Source: an uncultured Lachnospiraceae bacterium
GTDB taxonomy: Bacteria > Bacillota > Clostridia > Lachnospirales > Lachnospiraceae
Assembly (NCBI GenBank): GCA_910586405.1
Contig: CAJUII010000059.1
Span: forward strand, 14,132-20,814
Reading direction: 5' to 3'
Length of the DNA: 6,683 nucleotides
The notes beneath the pieces were generated by a model that made no database searches, was not told the origin of the DNA, and worked only from the letters and a program-made list of their open reading frames with translations. How positions within the stretch are numbered: the first letter of the stretch is position 1; every line of letters starts with the position of its first letter. Below, piece after piece: positions 1 through 5,700 of the stretch. The position numbers and the translations under genes are program-made.

Positions 1-52
1 GCGCAACTGTTGTGCAATCTGTTTAGCGCAACTGTTGCGCAATCGGTTGCGC
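1..52. repeat. Cluster of short GCGCAA / TTGCGC inverted and direct repeats
   Basis: A 19-base unit occurs twice with a 25-base period, at 1-19 and 26-44; the two copies differ at one base. Each unit is itself a small inverted repeat: GCGCAA-CTG-TTGCGC is perfect at 26-40 and has one mismatch at 1-15. A further TTGCGC at 47-52 pairs with GCGCAA at 37-42 across a 4-base gap. The array touches the window edge, so its full copy number is unknown. It could be a coding repeat, since the minus strand is open here, or a cluster of hairpins or protein-binding sites. The repeats are plain; their function is not. Confidence 0.6.
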
Positions 53-62
53 ATGTACATGC
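51..62. promoter_or_regulatory. 12-bp perfect palindrome, possible operator
   Basis: GCATGTACATGC equals its own reverse complement. It sits 5 bases downstream of the -10 box of the leftward promoter proposed at 67-95, so it covers the expected transcription start near base 60. A dimeric repressor bound there would block initiation. The palindrome is seen directly; the operator role is inferred from position alone. Confidence 0.3.
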
Positions 63-66
63 TTAC

Positions 67-95
67 ATTATATATGTTTATATTTTATTTTGCAA
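67..95 (-). promoter_or_regulatory. Leftward sigma-70/sigma-A type promoter
   Basis: Read on the minus strand, a TTGCAA box (95 to 90, 4 of 6 matches to TTGACA) lies 17 bases from a perfect TATAAT (72 to 67). Transcription would begin near base 60 and run out of the window, through the palindrome and the GCGCAA repeats, towards a gene not visible here. The surrounding DNA is very A/T-rich, so a chance match is possible, although the ideal spacing and perfect -10 make it better than most. Confidence 0.4.
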
Positions 96-151
96 GTCCA
101 TATTGTATGTTCTATATGCTAATTTTTTAGCAAAATTTAAAGGCAAAAATA

Positions 152-196
152 ACAAAAAAGCACAAAAATAGGAGTACGCCCAAACTTGCGTACTCC
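152..196 (-). terminator. Intrinsic terminator of the truncated nuclease gene
   Basis: A perfect 9-bp stem (GGAGTACGC at 171-179, GCGTACTCC at 188-196) closes an 8-base loop. Read on the minus strand it is followed by a U-rich run (170 down to 152: TATTTTTGTGCTTTTTTGT), which is the form of a Rho-independent terminator. It lies 36 bases beyond the stop codon of the remnant at 233, so it probably belonged to the original full-length gene. In the plus direction the bases after the hairpin are not T-rich. Confidence 0.8.
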
Positions 197-232
197 ATAT
201 ATGCATCCTAACGCACACTTATCTCCATCTTG

Positions 233-832
233 TCAGACATTCCTTCTCCGAAAATCGCCAATCAAACACTCCTTTCCCCGAAATGCAAATCCGTACTTTT
301 TAATCTGTTCTGATGAAAATCCTTGTGATGTTAACTGCGTCTCATATTGCTTTTCATCAATCTGAACCAAGGCATTTTCGACTGTCTCCCAAAGACTCTT
401 CTCTCTCTTTGGTTTGTGCACCTTAAACTCTATGATATATGCGCTATCCTTCGCTCTGTCGGCAGGTGTAAGCATGATATCATAACGCCCAAAACCACTC
501 TCCCTATTGGATGTGATCTCAAATCTTCCCGACAGCTCCACCATCAGCCCAAGTACAAAACCATGATAAAACCGCTCGGGTGCATCGTCATCCGACGCGC
601 TTTTTGCTGTGTCAAAGCTAGAGAAGCTGTTCAGTGCAATTCGATTCATATACTCGTTCATCTCTTCTACATCGTTTAGAAGCAGCGCCTTGATAAAATT
701 ATTGTAGGACGTGCTGGTCCTGCCATGGAACCATCTGCCGATCAGCTTCGCAAACATTCCCTCCACCTCTCTGTTGGTAAGTGCCAGTGTATACTCTTTT
801 TTCAGATATGTCCCAACACGATCATTTCTCAT
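233..832 (-). pseudogene. 5'-truncated AAA-ATPase_like / PD-(D/E)XK nuclease paralogue
   Basis: This is the C-terminal nuclease third of the family represented in full by the neighbour at 906-2642. From about base 793 to 257 it aligns with residues 400-578 of that protein at about 57% identity (about 101 of 178, hand count, two one-residue gaps). The nuclease core is kept: NRESGFGRYD and, 16 residues on, IIEFKV supply the conserved Asp and the Glu-x-Lys pair; the family motifs FYHG, EKQYE and KYGFAFRGKECLIG are also present. The roughly 400-residue ATPase part (Walker A and B) is absent. The frame stays open to an ATG at 905-907, but the first 25 residues from there read through the promoter and leader of the opposite gene and look unrelated. 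Neither that ATG nor the one at 830-832 has a ribosome binding site. An internal ATG at 755-757 does have an AGAGAGG 8 bases upstream and could give a 174-residue nuclease-only product. The reading frame has no stops or frameshifts across the domain. I call it a gene remnant; a functional stand-alone nuclease is the alternative. Confidence 0.75.
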
Positions 833-833
833 A

Positions 834-862
834 TTGTGAAAAAAGCTGGTATCGTGTATACT
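834..862 (+). promoter_or_regulatory. Promoter of the intact ATPase-nuclease gene
   Basis: TTGTGA (834-839, 4 of 6 matches) and TATACT (857-862, 5 of 6 matches) are separated by exactly 17 bases. Transcription would begin near 869, leaving a leader of about 37 bases before the ATG at 906. The site lies just upstream of where homology in the minus-strand remnant starts, so the remnant's original upstream sequence has been replaced by this control region. Confidence 0.55.
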
Positions 863-893
863 GATAATCAACAGGAAATAATACCAGACAGGG

Positions 894-898
894 GGAGG
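894..898 (+). promoter_or_regulatory. Ribosome binding site
   Basis: A GGAGG core within the purine run GGGGGAGGGA (891-900) lies 7 bases before the ATG at 906. This fixes the start of the ATPase-nuclease gene. Confidence 0.85.
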
Positions 899-905
899 GA
901 ATCGC

Positions 906-2642
906 ATGAATGAAAACAGGGCAGGACTTGGATACCAGGATTTTGAGGAAGTAAGAAGCCAGCATATATTTTATATCGACAAGACAGATTTTATCAGGGA
1001 ATGGTGGGAAAACGCAGATAAAGTTACCTTAATCACACGTCCGCGCAGGTTTGGAAAAACACTGAACATGAGTATGACGGAATGTTTTTTTTCAAATAAG
1101 TACAAGGACAGGAGTGACCTGTTTGAGGGACTGTCCATATGGGAGGAAAAATCTCCTGACGGGGAATACAGGTACAGGAAGCTACAGGGTACTTTTCCGG
1201 TAATTTTTTTGAGTTTTGCGAATGTCAAGGCAGCATCATATAAAGAGATGCTGTTCAAGATAACAAAAGTAATTACAGATCTGTATAATAAGAATGATTA
1301 TCTGTTAAACGGAAATCTGTTAAATGAAAAAGAACGGAAATATTATCAGAAAATAGAACCCGGAATGAGCAGTGAATTAGCTACTGATGCTATTAGTACG
1401 ATGGCTGGCTTCATGCAGCGTCATTACAATCAAAAAGTAATCATTATCTTAGATGAATATGATACACCAATGCAGGATGCCTGGATTTCAGGATACTGGG
1501 AGGCGGCGGTCAGATTCTTTAGCGGTTTGTTCAACTCCACATTCAAGACAAATGAATACCTTGAACGCGGATTGATCACAGGAATAACAAGGGTGGCAAA
1601 AGAAAGCATATTTACAGGCATGAATAACCTTGATGTCATAACTACAACCTCTGATAAATATACAACGTCTTTTGGTTTTACGGAAGAGGAAGTCTTTACG
1701 GCACTTGATGATGCCGGATTAGGGGAACAGAAAGAGAAAGTAAAAAAATGGTATGATGGATTTATATTCGGCACCAGCACGGATATCTACAATCCGTGGT
1801 CAATCGTGTCTTTTATTAATAAAAAAGGAAAATACGATACCTACTGGTCCAATACAAGCGGGAACGGACTTGTAAACCAGCTGATCCAGAAAGGTACCCC
1901 GGATATAAAACAGACAATGGAAGATCTCCTGCAGGGTAAGAGCTTTGAGGCAGAAATTGACGAAAAGATTGTGTTTGACCAGTTAAATGGCAGCATGGAT
2001 GCTGTTTGGAGTCTTCTGCTTGCCACTGGGTATCTGAAAGTGTTAAATGTAAGAACACTGGATACAGACGAGGAGGGCGTAGGAGAGGAAGGTGATGTAT
2101 GGTATACACTGACCATTACGAATCTTGAAACAAAACGAATGTTCCGAAAAATAGTCAAAGGATGGTTTAAAAATGATACGGAGATGTATTACAATGAGTT
2201 CATTAAAGCGCTCCTGAATGACAATGTAAAAAAGATGAATACATTTATGAACAAGGTTGCCCTGAATACTTTCAGTTTTTTCGACAGTGGTAACAAGCCG
2301 TCCGATCAGGCAGAACCAGAGCGGTTTTATCATGGCTTAGTGCTTGGTATGGTAGTCAATCTTTCGGATACTTATAAAGTCCGTTCCAACAGGGAAAGCG
2401 GATTTGGACGGTATGATGTGATGATAGAGCCCTTGGATAAAACCAAAAAAGCTTTTATCCTTGAATTTAAAGTAATAGATTTGGACGAGGACGAGAAAAC
2501 ACTTGAGGATACCCTCGCAAATGCCCATGCCCAGATTGAGGAAAAGCAGTATGAGGCAGAACTCATATCGTCTGGATATTTACCAGAACAGATTCGGAAA
2601 TATGGGTTTGCATTCAGGGGAAAAGAGTGCCTGATCGGGTAA
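906..2642 (+). CDS. AAA-ATPase_like protein with C-terminal PD-(D/E)XK nuclease domain
   Basis: Full-length 578-residue member of the family with an AAA-ATPase_like domain (Pfam PF09820 type) followed by a PD-(D/E)XK nuclease domain (PF08011, formerly DUF1703). Visible motifs: the N-terminal signature GYQDFEEVRSQHIFYIDKTDFI (9-30, ending in YIDKTDFI), the family's degenerate P-loop RPRRFGKT (45-52) in place of GxxxxGKT, Walker B VIIILDEYD (178-186), the conserved TGITRVAKESIFTGMNNL (225-242), and WYDGF with YNPWSI (282-300). The nuclease core has NRESGFGRYD (495-504) and LEFKV (519-523), giving Asp504, Glu520 and Lys522. No signal peptide or membrane segment is seen, so it should be cytoplasmic. 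The start is supported by the ribosome binding site and by the usual family N-terminus. The biological role of the family is not settled; ATP-dependent DNA cleavage or processing is predicted from the domains, and a part in genome defence or as a selfish multi-copy gene is speculative. It stands alone, head-to-head with a truncated paralogue and convergent with the surface-protein gene. Confidence 0.93.
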   Translation: MNENRAGLGYQDFEEVRSQHIFYIDKTDFIREWWENADKVTLITRPRRFGKTLNMSMTECFFSNKYKDRSDLFEGLSIWEEKSPDGEYRYRKLQGTFPVIFLSFANVKAASYKEMLFKITKVITDLYNKNDYLLNGNLLNEKERKYYQKIEPGMSSELATDAISTMAGFMQRHYNQKVIIILDEYDTPMQDAWISGYWEAAVRFFSGLFNSTFKTNEYLERGLITGITRVAKESIFTGMNNLDVITTTSDKYTTSFGFTEEEVFTALDDAGLGEQKEKVKKWYDGFIFGTSTDIYNPWSIVSFINKKGKYDTYWSNTSGNGLVNQLIQKGTPDIKQTMEDLLQGKSFEAEIDEKIVFDQLNGSMDAVWSLLLATGYLKVLNVRTLDTDEEGVGEEGDVWYTLTITNLETKRMFRKIVKGWFKNDTEMYYNEFIKALLNDNVKKMNTFMNKVALNTFSFFDSGNKPSDQAEPERFYHGLVLGMVVNLSDTYKVRSNRESGFGRYDVMIEPLDKTKKAFILEFKVIDLDEDEKTLEDTLANAHAQIEEKQYEAELISSGYLPEQIRKYGFAFRGKECLIG

Positions 2643-2672
2643 ATTTTCCACAACCAATAAAGTCTGTAGAAG

Positions 2673-2701
2673 AATGAGGGCTGCACTGCACAGCCCTCAT
2701 T
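2673..2701. terminator. Shared hairpin terminator between convergent genes
   Basis: A perfect 11-bp stem (AATGAGGGCTG at 2673-2683, CAGCCCTCATT at 2691-2701) closes a 7-base loop. It lies 30 bases after the stop of the plus-strand gene and 4 bases beyond the stop of the minus-strand gene. The plus direction is followed by a moderately T-rich stretch (GTATTTATCGTATTTT). The minus direction has the stem's own terminal UU and then a weaker U content, so termination is probably better for the plus-strand gene, though the hairpin may serve both. Confidence 0.8.
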
Positions 2702-2705
2702 GTAT

Positions 2706-5700
2706 TTATCGTATTTTCACGCTCTTTGTCACTTCTCCTGTGAAGTCCTTCTTTCCCTTGATGGTCACTTTGATCTTGTTTTTGCTCGCGGTTCCATACA
2801 CAGGTTTCTCATAGTCTGTGCCTTCCTTTAACGTCCGTTTGCTGTAGGTCAAAATGAGTTTTCCCTGTGTGCCCTTCACAGACGCCTTTGAAATCTTCTG
2901 CGGGTTGATGGTGAACTTTGCCTCCCCCTTCATGCCTGCATAGTTTCCTTTTCCTGTCACGACCACTGTCGCTGTCCCAGCGTGAAGATTATCCTTGTAG
3001 GTTATGGTGTAATCCTTGTCTTTGGAGAGCTTCTTGCTGTTCACAGTCACGGTCACTGAGGGTTTCTGGAGCTTTCCATTGTATGTTTTAGCTGGAATAG
3101 ATTTGATATTCATATTGCCTGTGTTCACTGCCTTGATTGTGAACGGTATGACTGCCTTGCCTTTGTATGCACCCTTTCCTGTCACAATCACAAATGCCGT
3201 TCCGGCGTTCTTGTTATTCTGGTACTGGACTTTGTAGTCCTTGTTTTTTGTAAGTGTACTGCCGCCAATCTTGACTGTCGGCTCGACATTCTTGATGGAC
3301 TTCCCTGTGTATGGCACAGACTGTACATTCAGAGTGACATTCTCAGGGTTGATGATCTTGTCGCTGCTGACATTGTAAACTGTGAGTTTCGCTGTGGTCG
3401 TTCCTGTATAGTTCGCTTTGCCTGTCACGGTAACGCGCGCTGTTGAACTTCCTGCACTGTAGCCTGAAAGGGTGTAATCTGTGCCGGATTTTAACAGCAC
3501 TGCTCCGTCGTATACATAGACTGGAAGGTTCTGAATGTCGCTGCCTGATGTGCTGCCTGCCACGCCGCCTGTGACCACTTTTAGTTTGTTTACCGGCTTG
3601 GCTGTGATCGTATAGTTCCTGCTCCGCTCGCCTTTATAGATACCGTTTCCCTTGACAGTCACTGTCGCCTGTCCTGCGTTGATATTATTCTTGTATAGCA
3701 CCCTGTAGTCTGTACCCTCGGTTAATGTCACTTTCCTGCCATTGACAACGGCTGTAACCTTGACGCCTGGACGGTATGCGGTGCCGTCGTATACCTTTGA
3801 CTTGACCGCCGCGATCTCTGCGCCGACAGACGCGAGTGTTACGCGCTCCTCACTGGTGTATGCAGAGTCGTCCTTATCTTCGCTGCTCTCATCTTTGTTG
3901 TCTTCCTCGTCGTCTTTGTCTTCCTCCTCCTTCACTGTCCAGCCTGCATACAGCGTTGTGTCCGACTCTATCTTATCGGCTGCAAAATCCCATTTTGCCG
4001 TGCAGTCCTTATCTTTGTACCAGCCGGTAAATATGAAGCCCTCCGCCTGCGGGTCTGCGGGCTTGCTGATGGTGCTGCCCTTCTTAATGTCTTTTTGTGT
4101 TGTGCTTTCGCCTTTTCCAGACAGGTCAAACGTCACGGTGTAATATGCGGCAACTTCTACTTTTCCATTGACATATTTGATTTCTGTCTCGTAGTTTGGA
4201 TTCGCCTTTAAGGCAGCGTCCGCTACAACGATGTCATATGTCCCCTCTTTGGAAGTATCAGTAATATTGCAGGTGAGTGTCGGTTTTTTCTCCAAATCCT
4301 CCTCTGTTGCCGGGGATGAGATAGTGTACTTGTAATCCTCCGGTTTCGGAATCGCTGCACCTGTGGTAAGGCTGATGTCCGATGCGGTGATTGTCACCTG
4401 CGCTTTCTTGATTGTGAAGTCAAAGGTCTGGCTGCTGCCTGTGTAATCCTGGTTGTCCTCTGGGATGACAACAGTCAATGTATATTCGCCTGCGTTGGTG
4501 GGCGCTACATTCGATGTGGTATACTCAGTGCCGTCCGCCTGCGTTCCAGTGTAGGTGCAGACCAGAATGTCTTTGATCTCGCTGGTGACATCGGTGCCGT
4601 CATCTGCCTTGGCAAGGACTGTCAAAGCTACCGGCTTTTTGCTGTAGGTGTAGTCCTTAGAGGCGATGCCGGTGAGGTTGACGCTTGTCCTGATGCGCTC
4701 TGTAATTGTCAGATTGATCTCCGCTGTCAGACCGTTATAAGTCACTGTCAAAACCTGCGTACCTAAAATGGATGTGTCAATCTGGTCTGCGTTGGTTGTG
4801 TAATCTGATGCTGACAGGGTAATGATATCACCGTCACTGTTATGGTACTTGACTGTTAAATCGCTCGTGTCAATCTTGTCCCACTGACGGTAGGAAGTCT
4901 TTCTCTTGGTAGCTGTAATGCACTCCGATGGTCTTTCATCCCTTGCTAACAGGATGCTGTCAGAGCGGTCCTGCGGCAGTTCGATGTACTCGTTTCCCTT
5001 GATATCGTACCAGGTGCCGTATGAGGGGAGCTCGGCGGAATCATGGACGTTTTTGGGGGTATAGAGCTGTGTGAGACTGCTGTCATTATTGAACATTTGA
5101 TACATATCCGTGACACTGTTAAAATCCAGATTACTTAAATCTAAGCTTGCCAGATTACTGCAATCTGCAAACATATACGCCATATCGGTTACTTTACTTG
5201 TATCAAAACCGCTTACGTCTAAATCAGTCAGACCGATACAACCCTGAAACATACTAATCATAAATATAACTTTACTCGTATCAAAGCTGCTTACGTCTAA
5301 GTTTGTCAAATTACTGCACGCTGCAAACATACTACTCATAGATATAACATTACTGGTATCAAATCCGCTTACATCCATACTTGTCAATCTATTACAGGAA
5401 TCGAACATATAACTCATATTTGTTATAGTCGATGTATCAAAATCATTAAAATTCACGCTTGTCAGATTCCTGCACTCATAAAACATAGCTGATGCATTTG
5501 TCATTCCCTGCACATGAACCTCAGCGGTTTGAATTGATCCACGATAGTCAGACCATGGTGCTCTTTCATCTATCCATCCACCATTAGGGGCAAATTCTCC
5601 ATATCCTGTTACTGTCAATTTTCCATTAGTATCAATCTCCCATGCAGTGTCATTCCCATTTTCCTTATATTCCCCATAGGCGATAATGCCTTCAATCTCT

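Noticed and set aside
1..171. Plus-strand frame open from the left edge to a TAG at 169-171, as if the tail of an upstream gene
   Set aside because: Composition after the repeats is that of A/T-rich non-coding DNA and the residues match no domain I know. Another frame is also open to 130, so the openness is not informative. The leftward promoter fits the region better.
171..196. Hairpin as a riboswitch or transposon end
   Set aside because: A simple 9-bp stem followed by a U-rich tract in the direction of the adjacent gene is a standard terminator, and no matching copy is found at the other end of the block.
347..679. Plus-strand open frame of 110 residues opposite the nuclease remnant
   Set aside because: It has no recognisable domain or ribosome binding site, and the opposite strand carries clear nuclease homology. 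The plus-strand frame at 725-913 and the minus-strand frames inside 906-2642 are shadows as well.
833..907. The ATG at 905-907 as the true start of the minus-strand nuclease protein
   Set aside because: The first 25 residues overlap the promoter and leader of the opposite gene, show no family similarity, and no ribosome binding site precedes the ATG.
3742..4143. Plus-strand open frame of 133 residues rich in Ser and Leu
   Set aside because: It is the antisense of the acidic Asp/Glu/Lys linker and neighbouring domains of the surface protein. The same applies to the plus-strand frames at 3016-3237, 3836-4030, 5686-6162 and 5949-6143.
5097..5486. Regular direct repeats resembling a CRISPR array
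   Set aside because: The units are 78 bp, contiguous with no spacers, multiples of three, and encode the 26-residue BspA repeat in frame.
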